Shown piece by piece: positions 1 to 7,484 of a stretch of DNA of 39,039 nucleotides (position 1 is the stretch's first letter; each line of letters opens with the position of its first letter). The notes under the pieces were generated by a model that was not told the DNA's origin, searched no databases, and was given only the letters and a program-made list of their open reading frames with translations. The position numbers were made by a program, and so were the translations under genes. The DNA lies in NCBI GenBank assembly GCA_947581815.1, contig CANPVX010000005.1, forward strand, positions 1 through 39,039. Direction: 5' to 3'. The DNA is from Candidatus Indicimonas acetifermentans (GTDB taxonomy: Bacteria > Gemmatimonadota > Gemmatimonadetes > Palauibacterales > KS3-K002).

Positions 1-337
1 TGACTATGGTCAGATCGCCGCCCGTCGTTGCGTCTCCCAGGGCCGTCTCGAACTTCTCGCTGCTGCGCGCGTAGCTCCCGGAAAGCCCGAGCGCTGTCGC
101 ACCGCCCACGCGGTACTCGACGCGGGCGCCGAACGCGGAGCCGTTGCTGAGATCCAGCGTGCGTCCGTCGGCCAGCTCTCCCAATGCTCCCCGGAACGTC
201 GCTTCGATATACGGCCCGAGCGCCCACTTGGGGATGGTGTCGGGTTCGTCGAACTGAGCCCAAACCGGCTGTGCGTAGAGAACGGCGCAGGCGAATACAA
301 CGCTAGCCCAGGTATGCCTCGGTAGTGAACGGAGCAC
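1..337 (-). CDS. Secreted beta-barrel-like protein, N-terminal part only
   Basis: The reading frame runs off the left edge of the window, so only about 112 N-terminal residues are visible. It appears to start at a GTG 4 bases after the etfA stop. It opens with a basic stretch and a hydrophobic run ending in QPVWAQ, which looks like a signal peptide with an AxA-like cleavage site. The mature part (WALGPYIEATF..., FGARVEYRVGG, ALGLSGSYARS) shows alternating hydrophobic/polar stretches with many aromatic and glycine residues, as in outer-membrane beta-barrel strands. No specific family is recognised. The tight spacing suggests it is read as the last visible gene of the etfBA transcript. The function is unknown. 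Confidence 0.6.
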   Translation of the reverse strand, partial: MLRSLPRHTWASVVFACAVLYAQPVWAQFDEPDTIPKWALGPYIEATFRGALGELADGRTLDLSNGSAFGARVEYRVGGATALGLSGSYARSSEKFETALGDATTGGDLTIV

Positions 338-341
338 GATC

Positions 342-1328
342 TCAGTCCTCGGAGCGGGCCGCCCTGATCTCTTCGGTCAGTCGCGGCAGAATTTCAAAGA
401 CATCACCAACGATTCCGTAGGTGGCGAGCTTGAAGATGGGAGCCTCCGCATCTCTGTTCACCGCCACTATGCACTTCGCGGTTCGCATCCCTGCCTGGTG
501 CTGGATGGCCCCGCTGATCCCGATGGCGAAATACACCTGCGGGGATACGACCTTGCCCGTTTGACCCACCTGCTCGGAGTGAGGACGCCAGCCAGCGTCC
601 ACCACCGCCCGGCTGGCGCCTAGCGCCGCGCTGGGGCCCAGAGCATCGACCAGGTCTTCCAGCAGCGTCCAGTTCTCCGGCCCCTGCATGCCGCGCCCGC
701 CCGACACGACGATATCCGCCTCGGCGACGTCGGGTCGCTCCGCGCTTTCGCCTTCCACCCGCCGAACCCGCATGCGCTGCCGGGCGGGATCGAGACCGAT
801 CGATAGTTCCTCCACGCGCGCTTCGCGCGGCTCCTCGATGGGAGGATACGCCTTCGGCCGGACGCTCAGCAGGGCCGGCTCAGCTGTGAATCCGATCCGG
901 GCGAACGCCTTACCGGCGTAAACGGGGCGAATCGCCTGCACCTGGCCGCCCTCCACGCTGATTTCGGTTACGTCCGTCGCGAGCCCTGCTTTGAGCCGCG
1001 CAGCTACGCGCGGGGATAGGTCCTTGCCCATAGCGCTCGCCGAAAACACCACGGCTTTCGGGCTTCCCTCCTCGATGACTTTGACCAACGCATCGGTCAT
1101 CCCCTCGGGCGCATACCCGGCGAACGCATCGGAACTCGCGACGACGACACGATCTGCGCCATAACGTCCCAGCTCGGCGGCTTGGTCCCGTACCCCTGGT
1201 GGTCCCAAGAGGACGGCGGTGAGCTCGCCGCCCAGTCCGTCCGTGATAACGCGACCCGCCGTGACTGCTTCGAGCGCTGTCTGGCGCAGCGCCCCTTCCC
1301 TCTGCTCTGCGAACACAATTACGCTCAT
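342..1328 (-). CDS. etfA: Electron transfer flavoprotein alpha subunit
   Basis: This 328-residue protein is the FAD-binding subunit of the soluble heterodimer that passes electrons from acyl-CoA and related dehydrogenases to the quinone pool through ETF-quinone oxidoreductase. The C-terminal FAD domain is clear: [41 protein letters not shown], then GAIQHQAGM and [14 protein letters not shown]. The length is normal for the family. It lies 6 bases downstream of etfB on the same strand, the usual order. No ETF dehydrogenase or acyl-CoA dehydrogenase is seen in the window, so the electron donor is not known from context. Confidence 0.96.
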   Translation of the reverse strand: MSVIVFAEQREGALRQTALEAVTAGRVITDGLGGELTAVLLGPPGVRDQAAELGRYGADRVVVASSDAFAGYAPEGMTDALVKVIEEGSPKAVVFSASAMGKDLSPRVAARLKAGLATDVTEISVEGGQVQAIRPVYAGKAFARIGFTAEPALLSVRPKAYPPIEEPREARVEELSIGLDPARQRMRVRRVEGESAERPDVAEADIVVSGGRGMQGPENWTLLEDLVDALGPSAALGASRAVVDAGWRPHSEQVGQTGKVVSPQVYFAIGISGAIQHQAGMRTAKCIVAVNRDAEAPIFKLATYGIVGDVFEILPRLTEEIRAARSED

Positions 1329-1334
1329 GACTCG

Positions 1335-2084
1335 CTACAGCGCCTTCGCTTCTTCACGGAGCCTCCTAACCAACTCGGGGACCGCCGCCGGACCCTCGCC
1401 CAAGATCTCGCCCACCGCTCGCTCCGCTGGCGGCATCAATTCCTTGATCTCGACTCGAGCCGCCGCATCGCCCACCTCGACCTCTTCGAGCGGTTTCTTC
1501 TTGGCCATCATTATCCCCTTCAGGCTCGCGTAACGCGGCTCGTTCAATCCCTTTTGTGCGCTGATCACGCCGGGCAGATCGAACTCCGCCACTTCGTGGC
1601 CACCCTCGACCTCTCGCTTGGCCCGCACACGCTCGCCATCGATCTGCAGATCGACGACCACGGTAGCACATGGAAGGCCTAGCAACTCGGCCACCATCGC
1701 GGGCACTTGCAGGTTGTCATCGTCGATCCCCTGCTTCCCGAACAGGATCAGGTCGTATTCGCGGCCGCTGATCGCGTCAGCGAGCTTCTCGGCCGTGCCC
1801 AGTCCGTCCGGCGATGGCGCGCCTTTGAGGAGCACCGCTGTATCCGCACCCATGGCCAACGCGGTGCGGAGCGTCTCTTTCGCCTCTTCGCCGCCAAGGG
1901 TCATCACGGCGACCGTTCCGGCTCCGGCCCTCTCTTTGAGAACGAGAGCCTCCTCAATAGCGAACTCGTCATAGGGGTTTAACACGAACTTGACCCCGGC
2001 AGGATCGATCGAGACTCCGTCCTCGCTGATCTTGATCCGCGTTTCGCTATCGGGCACACGCTTGACGCAGACTATGATGTTCAT
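1335..2084 (-). CDS. etfB: Electron transfer flavoprotein beta subunit
   Basis: This 249-residue partner of EtfA binds AMP in the heterodimer. It starts MNIIVCVKRVPDSE, as in the family, and has NPYDEFAIEEAL, the loop LFGKQGIDDDNLQVPAM and the C-terminal signature region RYASLKGIMMAKKKPLEE. The ATG is preceded by GAGG at a spacing of 9. It begins the etfBA pair. A TATAAT hexamer lies only 10 bases upstream of the ATG and is listed separately as a weak promoter candidate. Confidence 0.96.
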   Translation of the reverse strand: MNIIVCVKRVPDSETRIKISEDGVSIDPAGVKFVLNPYDEFAIEEALVLKERAGAGTVAVMTLGGEEAKETLRTALAMGADTAVLLKGAPSPDGLGTAEKLADAISGREYDLILFGKQGIDDDNLQVPAMVAELLGLPCATVVVDLQIDGERVRAKREVEGGHEVAEFDLPGVISAQKGLNEPRYASLKGIMMAKKKPLEEVEVGDAAARVEIKELMPPAERAVGEILGEGPAAVPELVRRLREEAKAL

Positions 2085-2094
2085 TGGCCTCGAT

Positions 2095-2100
2095 ATTATA
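2095..2100 (-). promoter_or_regulatory. Possible -10 hexamer upstream of etfB
   Basis: On the minus strand the sequence reads ACATATAATATCG, containing a perfect TATAAT, within the most AT-rich stretch of this region. No convincing -35 hexamer is found 16-18 bases upstream. The predicted start of transcription would leave a leader of only a few bases that would cut into the GAGG ribosome site. It is therefore a weak candidate. Confidence 0.25.
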
Positions 2101-2131
2101 TGTAAAAAAACAAAGTTGGATTCGGCAGGAG

Positions 2132-2635
2132 CTAGTTGCGGGCGGCCTCTAGGCGCTCGATCTCTTGAGTGCTCAGGCCGCAGTAGCGGTGCAGCACTAG
2201 ATCGATTAGCCGGTCGGTTATATCGACATGCTTGGCCCGGCCGGTTGTGGTGCCGCCCGACTGGCCGGACCGGAGATCAAGCACGTTGAACTCCATCCAG
2301 TCGAGAAACGATGCAACGACGTCCCGGTGGCGCGCACCTTCGCCCTTCTCGTTCCGCTCGTGAGAGGTCACCAGCGCATCGATAAGCGCCAGGGTGCCCG
2401 GAAAAACGAGCTCCACGACCGCGCCCGATTCGGTGAATTCCTCGCCGGACTCATCCTCCCATGCCATCTCGTTCTCGTACAGCTCTTGAGCCTCTTCCAG
2501 CAGGTGGCGGTGCTGGTCCCCCGGCGTCTGGTCCATGGGAGGATGCGGAGGCATCTGGCGGCCCAACAGCCCTTCGATGCGGCGTACGCGGTCCGCGACC
2601 AGCTCCTGCGCCCGGGAGTTAGACCTACTATTCAT
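2132..2635 (-). CDS. Hypothetical acidic protein
   Basis: I do not recognise this family. The chosen ATG (MNSRSNSRAQEL...) is preceded by AAGGA at a short spacing. A 13-residue longer version starting at 2674 is possible but has no clear ribosome site. The 167-residue product is soluble, without a signal peptide or membrane segment. It has an N-terminal helix-like region (ADRVRRIEGLLGRQ), a proline-rich linker (MPPHPPMDQTPGDQ) and a very acidic middle (MAWEDESGEEFTESGAVVEL). Then come two helical stretches, GTLALIDALVTSHERN and VVASFLDWMEFNVLDL. It ends in IERLEAARN. It sits between nfo and etfB on the same strand, with 47 bases to etfB, so co-transcription is possible but not shown. Confidence 0.65.
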   Translation of the reverse strand: MNSRSNSRAQELVADRVRRIEGLLGRQMPPHPPMDQTPGDQHRHLLEEAQELYENEMAWEDESGEEFTESGAVVELVFPGTLALIDALVTSHERNEKGEGARHRDVVASFLDWMEFNVLDLRSGQSGGTTTGRAKHVDITDRLIDLVLHRYCGLSTQEIERLEAARN

Positions 2636-2719
2636 AGCGTCCTTGGTTACGGCTAGACCGTAGCACTCTTCCACTCGCGCTCAATCTAGGCTCCTCCGAC
2701 CGTCTGCGGAAAGTAGGGG

Positions 2720-3610
2720 TCAGGCACGGTTGGAACAACGCCGCAGAAACCTGAGATTTCTGCGGTCCGCGCGAACGACATCGTCACCTTTCGGGGTTTC
2801 GATCACCTTGGGGACTTCGGCGAAGCGAGCGTCTCGCATGAGGTGCCGGAACGCTTCGGCCCCCAACTCACCTTTTCCCAACTCCTCATGGCGGTCGACC
2901 CGACTACCGAGCGCGGTCTTCGAATCGTTCACGTGGAAGAGAAGCACCCGCTCGAGGCCCACAATTCGTTCCAGGCTCGCCATCACGCGATCGTAGTTAC
3001 GCGCGATATCGTAGCCCGCGGCGAAGACGTGAGCCGTGTCGATGCAGATGCCCAACCGGTCCTCGAAGGCGGGGCCGACCCGCTCTATTAGCTCCGCCAA
3101 CTCCTCGAAGCTGGCCCCCAGCGCCGTTCCCTGCCCAGCCGTCGCCTCCAGAAGGACGGGGGTTACACCCTCGACCTCCGAGAGCGCGCGACGAATCGCC
3201 TCAGCGTTGCGGCGCAGGCCGGCCCCCCGATCACCGTCCGTTGCGTTCCCGGGATGACTGACTAGAAAATCCAGCTCGAGAACGCGGCATCGCTCGAGCT
3301 CGTGGCAGAACGATCGATACGACTTCTGACGGAGCGCCGGGGCCGGGCTGGCCAGATTGATCAGATAGGAGTCGTGAGATCCTGCGATCCGAACGCCGTC
3401 GCGATCGCACGCCGCGCGAAAGGAGCTCGCGGTTTCTGCATCGATCTCACGCTCGGCCCAGCGGTTGACTTGTTTGGTAAATATCTGGATGACGTTCGCG
3501 CCGATAGCGGCTGCCCGGGCCGGTGCTTCGGCGACGCCGCCTGCAGTCGAAACGTGGGCCCCCAGCAGCGGCAGCGATCGAGATTTAGCGGAAGACAAAA
3601 CGCCGCGCAC
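2720..3610 (-). CDS. nfo: Deoxyribonuclease IV (endonuclease IV, AP endonuclease)
   Basis: This 296-residue zinc-dependent AP endonuclease cuts 5' to abasic sites and removes blocking 3' ends in base excision repair. Family signatures are in order: LLGAHVSTAGG near the start, SHDSYLINLASP, LDFLVSHPGNATD, VLLEATAGQG, LGICIDTAHVFAAGYD and HVNDSKTALGSRVDRHEELG. These supply the His, Glu and Asp ligands of the trinuclear metal site. It starts 9 bases after the Spy-like gene, so it looks like the last gene of the sigma/anti-sigma operon. The roughly 10-residue extension before LLGAHV is a little longer than usual. A perfect hairpin lies within its last codons. Confidence 0.96.
   Translation of the reverse strand: MRGVLSSAKSRSLPLLGAHVSTAGGVAEAPARAAAIGANVIQIFTKQVNRWAEREIDAETASSFRAACDRDGVRIAGSHDSYLINLASPAPALRQKSYRSFCHELERCRVLELDFLVSHPGNATDGDRGAGLRRNAEAIRRALSEVEGVTPVLLEATAGQGTALGASFEELAELIERVGPAFEDRLGICIDTAHVFAAGYDIARNYDRVMASLERIVGLERVLLFHVNDSKTALGSRVDRHEELGKGELGAEAFRHLMRDARFAEVPKVIETPKGDDVVRADRRNLRFLRRCSNRA
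2741..2765. repeat. Perfect 9-bp inverted repeat inside the 3' end of nfo
   Basis: The arms CCGCAGAAA and TTTCTGCGG are exact reverse complements separated by 7 bases. The repeat lies about 20 bases before the nfo stop codon and encodes part of its Arg/Asn/Phe-rich tail. No T-run follows on the minus strand, so it is not a standard intrinsic terminator. It could stabilise the transcript end or help Rho-dependent termination. Confidence 0.55.
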
Positions 3611-3619
3611 CCGCGAGTT

Positions 3620-4108
3620 TCAGCGCTGCCCTCTCCTCATCTCCTGGATGCGGCGGGCCAGCCTCTCCTGCAACAACATGAAGCGCAACGTTTGCCGAGG
3701 AGTTAGCACTTCGAGCACGCGATCACGCTGCCATTCCTGAATCTCCAACCCCTCATGCTGCAGAGTGAGGAAGCGCTCGGCCAGCCGGGTGAATTCGCTG
3801 GCTTCTGTCGTCGGGTCAGCCAACGCCTGCGAGATATCCCGCCTTAGCTGCATCTGCCGGCGTCCCAGCCCACGACGGCGCTCGGACGCTTCCTGCAGCA
3901 CCACTCCCAGCTGATCCCGCTGCTCCGCGGAGAGATTGAGCTCCGTCGTAGCGAGATCCAGAAATCGCTCGATAAGGCGTTCTTGATCGACCTCTTGCTG
4001 CCCCGCCCCGCCGCGCGGAGGGTTCCCCTGGGCCGAGGCCGTCGACGCTCCCAGCAGAACAGCGAAGCTACAGAGCGCGATCGCAAGTCGTATCGGACTC
4101 CCCATCAT
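3620..4108 (-). CDS. Spy/CpxP-like periplasmic protein
   Basis: This 162-residue protein has a signal peptide (MMGSPIRLAIALCSFAVLLG, then ASTASAQG). The mature part is almost entirely helical, charged and Arg/Gln/Glu-rich. It carries two LTxxQ-type motifs, LSAEQRDQL and LTPRQTLRF, as in the Spy/CpxP/ZraP/CnrX group of periplasmic chaperones and metal sensors. The start overlaps the anti-sigma stop by 4 bases. In known systems such proteins chaperone the periplasm or modulate an anti-sigma factor. A sensing role with the upstream pair is an inference from position. Confidence 0.75.
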   Translation of the reverse strand: MMGSPIRLAIALCSFAVLLGASTASAQGNPPRGGAGQQEVDQERLIERFLDLATTELNLSAEQRDQLGVVLQEASERRRGLGRRQMQLRRDISQALADPTTEASEFTRLAERFLTLQHEGLEIQEWQRDRVLEVLTPRQTLRFMLLQERLARRIQEMRRGQR

Positions 4109-4608
4109 GTCCGTCCCACCTCCTTGACGAGCTGATCTAATTCCTCGTCGCTGATCCCGCTTTCACCTAGCCCGGCCATCCCGAGCGGCTCGATGCCGGC
4201 GGTCCAGGCAGCCGCCTCGAGCTCCGGCAACACCGCCACGTCTCTCGCCAGACTATCGATCCCGTTTACGCCGCGCGGGCCAGGCCCGTTCGGGCGACCC
4301 CAGTAGAGGGTCCCGACCACCACAATTACGAGTACGGCCGCCGCGGCCGAAAGCCAGCTCGGGATCCCCCGCTTCTTCTTGTGTTTCGTCTGCTCGACGA
4401 CACCCGCCACGAAACCCTCCCAGCGACCGGGGTCGGGAACGGGCACCGGCGTCTGCTGCAGGAGGCTAACCGCGTTGGCGCGGTCCCGGCATTCGCCGCA
4501 ACTCGCCAGATGCGCACGTACGCGCTCGCGCTCGGCCTCGGTGAGCCTCCCGGCCAGGAATTCCGGGATGACGTCGATGACCCATGAGCAGTCGTCGGTG
4601 TTAGTCAT
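4105..4608 (-). CDS. Zinc-finger anti-sigma factor, membrane anchored
   Basis: This 167-residue product has an N-terminal zinc-binding anti-sigma (ZAS/zf-HC2) domain with HLASCGEC, the H-x3-C-x2-C motif that holds the ECF sigma factor inactive. A membrane segment follows (WLSAAAAVLVIVVVGTLYWG). The short extracytoplasmic tail is acidic and ends ISDEELDQLVKEVG. It overlaps the sigma gene by 4 bases and the Spy-like gene by 4 bases. The layout is cytoplasmic sigma binding, one membrane pass and a periplasmic tail that could meet the Spy-like protein. Confidence 0.88.
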   Translation of the reverse strand: MTNTDDCSWVIDVIPEFLAGRLTEAERERVRAHLASCGECRDRANAVSLLQQTPVPVPDPGRWEGFVAGVVEQTKHKKKRGIPSWLSAAAAVLVIVVVGTLYWGRPNGPGPRGVNGIDSLARDVAVLPELEAAAWTAGIEPLGMAGLGESGISDEELDQLVKEVGRT

Positions 4609-5132
4609 GTCAGCATCTCTCTCAGCTTCTGGATCCCATGATGATAGTTGACCCGCGCCGATGCCTCAGAGCAACCGATGATCTCCCCTATCTCGCGGAA
4701 GCTGAGGCCTTCGTAGATGCGAAGGGTCACGGCTCCCCGCTGCTTCTCCGGCAAGCTGGCCAACTCCCGCGCCGCGCGGGCGAACGCCTCCGCCCTCGCC
4801 GCTTTGGCATCGGGCGGCGTCCGCAAATCCGGAAAGTTCGCGGCGATATCCAGGTTCACTTCTCCGCGGCGTTTCTTCCGGCGCGCCGCCGACCGGGCGG
4901 CGTTTAACGTGATCGAGAAGAGCCAGGTTCGGAATCGACCTTCGCCGCGGTAGTTCTCCAACCCGTCGAAGGCGCGGACGAATACATCTTGAGCGATATC
5001 CAACGCTTGATCCGGATCGGCGACCCAGCGCGCAGCAAACCGGTAGACGGCATCGCGATGATGCTTTACCAGTTCACCAAACGCTGCCCGATCTCCAGCG
5101 CGGGCCTTGTCGATTAGACCGTTCTCGTCCAT
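4605..5132 (-). CDS. ECF RNA polymerase sigma factor
   Basis: The 175-residue protein has sigma region 2 (RDAVYRFAARWVADPDQALD, then IAQDVFVRAFDGL and FRTWLFSITLNAARS). Region 4 follows (LPEKQRGAVTLRIYEGLSFR, then EIGEIIGCSEASARVNYHHG), with the helix-turn-helix that reads the -35 element. There is no region 1 or 3, so it is an extracytoplasmic-function sigma. It heads a four-gene operon with its anti-sigma, a Spy-like protein and nfo. I see no clear GGAAC-type -35 element just upstream, so autoregulation is not shown. Confidence 0.93.
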   Translation of the reverse strand: MDENGLIDKARAGDRAAFGELVKHHRDAVYRFAARWVADPDQALDIAQDVFVRAFDGLENYRGEGRFRTWLFSITLNAARSAARRKKRRGEVNLDIAANFPDLRTPPDAKAARAEAFARAARELASLPEKQRGAVTLRIYEGLSFREIGEIIGCSEASARVNYHHGIQKLREMLT

Positions 5133-5190
5133 CCCTTAGTGAGACGTCGAATTCGTCCGCATCGTTAAGAGCCCTCTCGATATCAAATAG

Positions 5191-5204
5191 CCCCCCCGCC
5201 CCCC
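5191..5204. repeat. C7-G-C6 tract in a divergent intergenic region
   Basis: The + strand reads seven C, one G, six C between the ECF sigma gene and the divergent beta-barrel-like gene. The surrounding 172-base gap holds this tract and a candidate promoter for the rightward gene. I see nothing else in it. Confidence 0.6.
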
Positions 5205-5224
5205 ATCGATCGCCCGGGTACCCC

Positions 5225-5255
5225 TTGTATCTGGCGGCCTCACTCCCAATATAAA
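5225..5255 (+). promoter_or_regulatory. Candidate promoter for the 5305 beta-barrel-like gene
   Basis: TTGTAT and TATAAA hexamers are separated by 19 bases, slightly long for a sigma70 promoter. Transcription would start near 5262, leaving a leader of about 40 bases with GGGAGG just before the ATG. Confidence 0.35.
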
Positions 5256-5304
5256 GCCTGGAGTCAGGGTGGATGGCGCTAGATCGCCGGTGAAGGGAGG
5301 AGCG

Positions 5305-5949
5305 ATGAATCCAGTACGGAGAATATCGGCGGCGACCGTCCTCGCGGGCGCCCTTCTTTTTGCAGGGCACGACAGCAGCCAGGCCCAGGTCGTCCCCGAG
5401 CCCGCCATGCTCACGGCTCGCGTGCCAATCACTGAAACGTTCCAGGCGTACGTCGCCTTCCCCGACAACTCCTTCGTGATGGGAGGGATGATCCGGTTTC
5501 CTATAACCCGCGACGCCGATCTCGGCGGGCGCGCGGGGCTGTGGATAATCGACGATGCCAGCGACACACCTTTCGCCGGCGCCGATCTTCGCTACGGGCT
5601 CCTCGGCCGACCGCTCAAACCCGGGGGCGGCGAGCTCAGCCTCGCCCTGAACTTCGGGGTCGGGGTCAGCGATCCGGGACGCACGACCTGGAAGTTCCCT
5701 TTCGGCTTCATCGTCGGCATCGACTTCGGACTCGGTCCCGGAGATGCCGAGCTCTTCGCCAACCCGCGCCTCGAGCTGGGCGTCAGGTCCAACCCCTCGG
5801 GCTCTGACGCGGCACTACTCCTGGACGTCGGAGCGCTTTTTCCGATCGCTCAGTCTCTGGGGGCCAACGTCAGCATCCGCTTCGGCGACGGGTTATTCGA
5901 CGAAGGCGATCAGATCGTCGTCGGTCTAGGAGCCACCTGGCAGCTCTAG
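5305..5949 (+). CDS. Small secreted beta-barrel-like protein
   Basis: The ATG preceded by GGGAGG at a spacing of 4 gives a 214-residue protein. It has a signal peptide (MNPVRRISAATVLAGALLFA ending SSQAQ). The rest is made of alternating beta strands rich in Gly, Phe and Leu (LSLALNFGVGVSD, FPFGFIVGIDFGLG, NPRLELGVRSN, LLLDVGALFPIA, GANVSIRFGDGL). It finishes at QIVVGLGATWQL, an outer-membrane-barrel-like end. No family is recognised. It is divergent from the ECF operon. Its 3' end overlaps the convergent cupin gene by 24 bases. Confidence 0.75.
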   Translation: MNPVRRISAATVLAGALLFAGHDSSQAQVVPEPAMLTARVPITETFQAYVAFPDNSFVMGGMIRFPITRDADLGGRAGLWIIDDASDTPFAGADLRYGLLGRPLKPGGGELSLALNFGVGVSDPGRTTWKFPFGFIVGIDFGLGPGDAELFANPRLELGVRSNPSGSDAALLLDVGALFPIAQSLGANVSIRFGDGLFDEGDQIVVGLGATWQL

Positions 5950-6411
5950 AGCGCCCGAGGGCGGTCGAGGGCGGTCGCGGTTCGCATCGACAACGCAGAG
6001 AAACCCGAAAGGCGCGTCACCCACCGTACGGAACTGGTGGGGATCGTTGGGCGCCACGTAGACCACATCGCCAAACCCGACCTGCTGCCAGCGCTCGCCC
6101 AGCAGTACCTCCCCCCGCCCGCGCAACACGACGACCGCGTGCTGGTGCGCGTGCTTTTCGTGGCTCGTGTAGCCGCCGGGCTCGATCTCGAAGTAGCGCA
6201 GCTGGAAAGGCGTAGCCTCCCCCGAATCGCCGATGAGAAGATGGCGATCGACGCCGTGCCAGGTCGCTGCCGGGGCAACTTTTTTATAGGATCGGGCCTC
6301 GACACCCTCCCAGTTGAAATCCCCAAAGCGGACGACTTTGCTGCTCTCTCGAGCTTCGCCAGCTTCCGTCGCCTGCGTCTCGCCCGATGGGGCTGGCTTC
6401 CCTTGACTCAT
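5926..6411 (-). CDS. Cupin-domain protein
   Basis: This 161-residue protein has a single small-barrel cupin domain. The first motif region is GGYTSHEKHAHQHAVVVLRG, with several His as metal ligands. The second region, FGDVVYVAPNDPHQF, supplies the last His. The N-terminal part (FGDFNWEGVEARSYKKVAP) precedes the barrel. It overlaps the upstream dehydrogenase stop by 4 bases, so it is translated together with the two MDR enzymes. It could be a small-molecule isomerase, a dioxygenase-like enzyme or a ligand-binding protein; the sequence does not decide. Confidence 0.85.
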   Translation of the reverse strand: MSQGKPAPSGETQATEAGEARESSKVVRFGDFNWEGVEARSYKKVAPAATWHGVDRHLLIGDSGEATPFQLRYFEIEPGGYTSHEKHAHQHAVVVLRGRGEVLLGERWQQVGFGDVVYVAPNDPHQFRTVGDAPFGFLCVVDANRDRPRPPSGALELPGGS

Positions 6412-7484
6412 ATCGCCTTGACCTTGACGCCGAGGCCTCCAGGGTAGATCACCGAGCGAAGCGACTCACCGTAGTGCTTGACGAGCTGAAGAGCCTCTCC
6501 GACACCTTCTAAGCCGAAGCGATCGGTCACAAGATCCTCGACCTCGATTGCACCGCCGGCAAGCAGTTCGAGCGCCTCGCGCGTATCGGTCGGTCCGGCC
6601 GAGTAGCTGTGTGTGATCGTGACCTCTTTGAAGTAGAGATCGTGCGGACGATAATCGACGGAGGCCTCAGGCGATGTGGGCGTGAAGACGAGCACAGTCG
6701 CGCCAGGTGCTACGTGGGCCAGCGTGCTCTCGATCGCCGCGGCGGAACCCGGCCCGACGATTACGTTCTCGGGGCCCCAACCATCGGTCGCCTCCGCCAG
6801 CTTGTCCCCAAAATCCGCCGCGCTAGGGTCGAGCGCCAGATCGGCGCCCGTTCGCTGCGCGTAGTCCCGCCGCACCGCCACGGGGTCGCTGGCGATGATC
6901 GGTTGAGCGCCAAAGTGACGGGCGAGGCGGATGTTGAGCAGCCCCATCGGGCCGGCACCGAGAACCCACATGCTCTCACCCGGATCGAGGGCGAGTTTCC
7001 CGAAAGCTCGCAGGCTACAGGCAAGCGGCTCGATGAAAACGCCCGCCTCATCGGAGATCTCGTCGGGCAGCTTGAGCACGTCGAGCCGAACGATCTCCGC
7101 CGGCACGCGCGCGAACTCGGCGAAACCGCCGGGGTCCAGAGCGGTCTCGCGGAAACGTCGGCACGAGGTGTAGAAGCCGCGCTGGCAGGCCCTGCAATTC
7201 ATGCACGGAACGTGGTGATGGAAGAACACCCGATCTCCGACCTCTAGGTCGACTTCCATCTCTGGCGTCACAGTCTCGACAACGCCCACCGGCTCGTGGC
7301 CGAGCACCGCGGGGAGCTTGCGCTTCACGTACCAGCCCAGAGTGTCGCTCGAGCATACGCCGCACACGCTGATCCGCACTCCGATGTCGCCGGCGGATAG
7401 CTCTGGCACGGGCGCCTCTTCCACGCGTACATCGTCGAGAGCATAGGCTCGGGCCACACGCATGGTTCGAGGCTGAGAGCTCAT
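6408..7484 (-). CDS. Zinc-dependent medium-chain dehydrogenase (second of pair)
   Basis: This 358-residue MDR-family dehydrogenase has the catalytic-zinc Cys in VCGVCSSD, then GHEPVGVVE, and the structural-zinc lobe C-x2-C-x2-C-x7-C (CMNCRACQRGFYTSC). The nucleotide fold begins at WVLGAGPMGLLN, and IIASDPVAVRRDYAQ follows the second strand. MDR enzymes oxidise alcohols or polyols with NAD(P). It overlaps the upstream paralogue by 4 bases and the downstream cupin by 4 bases. The substrate is not recognisable. A sugar or polyol is likely from general similarity to sorbitol/threonine dehydrogenases. Confidence 0.9.
   Translation of the reverse strand: MSSQPRTMRVARAYALDDVRVEEAPVPELSAGDIGVRISVCGVCSSDTLGWYVKRKLPAVLGHEPVGVVETVTPEMEVDLEVGDRVFFHHHVPCMNCRACQRGFYTSCRRFRETALDPGGFAEFARVPAEIVRLDVLKLPDEISDEAGVFIEPLACSLRAFGKLALDPGESMWVLGAGPMGLLNIRLARHFGAQPIIASDPVAVRRDYAQRTGADLALDPSAADFGDKLAEATDGWGPENVIVGPGSAAAIESTLAHVAPGATVLVFTPTSPEASVDYRPHDLYFKEVTITHSYSAGPTDTREALELLAGGAIEVEDLVTDRFGLEGVGEALQLVKHYGESLRSVIYPGGLGVKVKAI

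Noticed and set aside
1182-1682. A 166-codon rightward open frame opposite etfA and etfB
   Set aside because: It spans the junction of two well-supported genes on the other strand, and the translation shows no domain.
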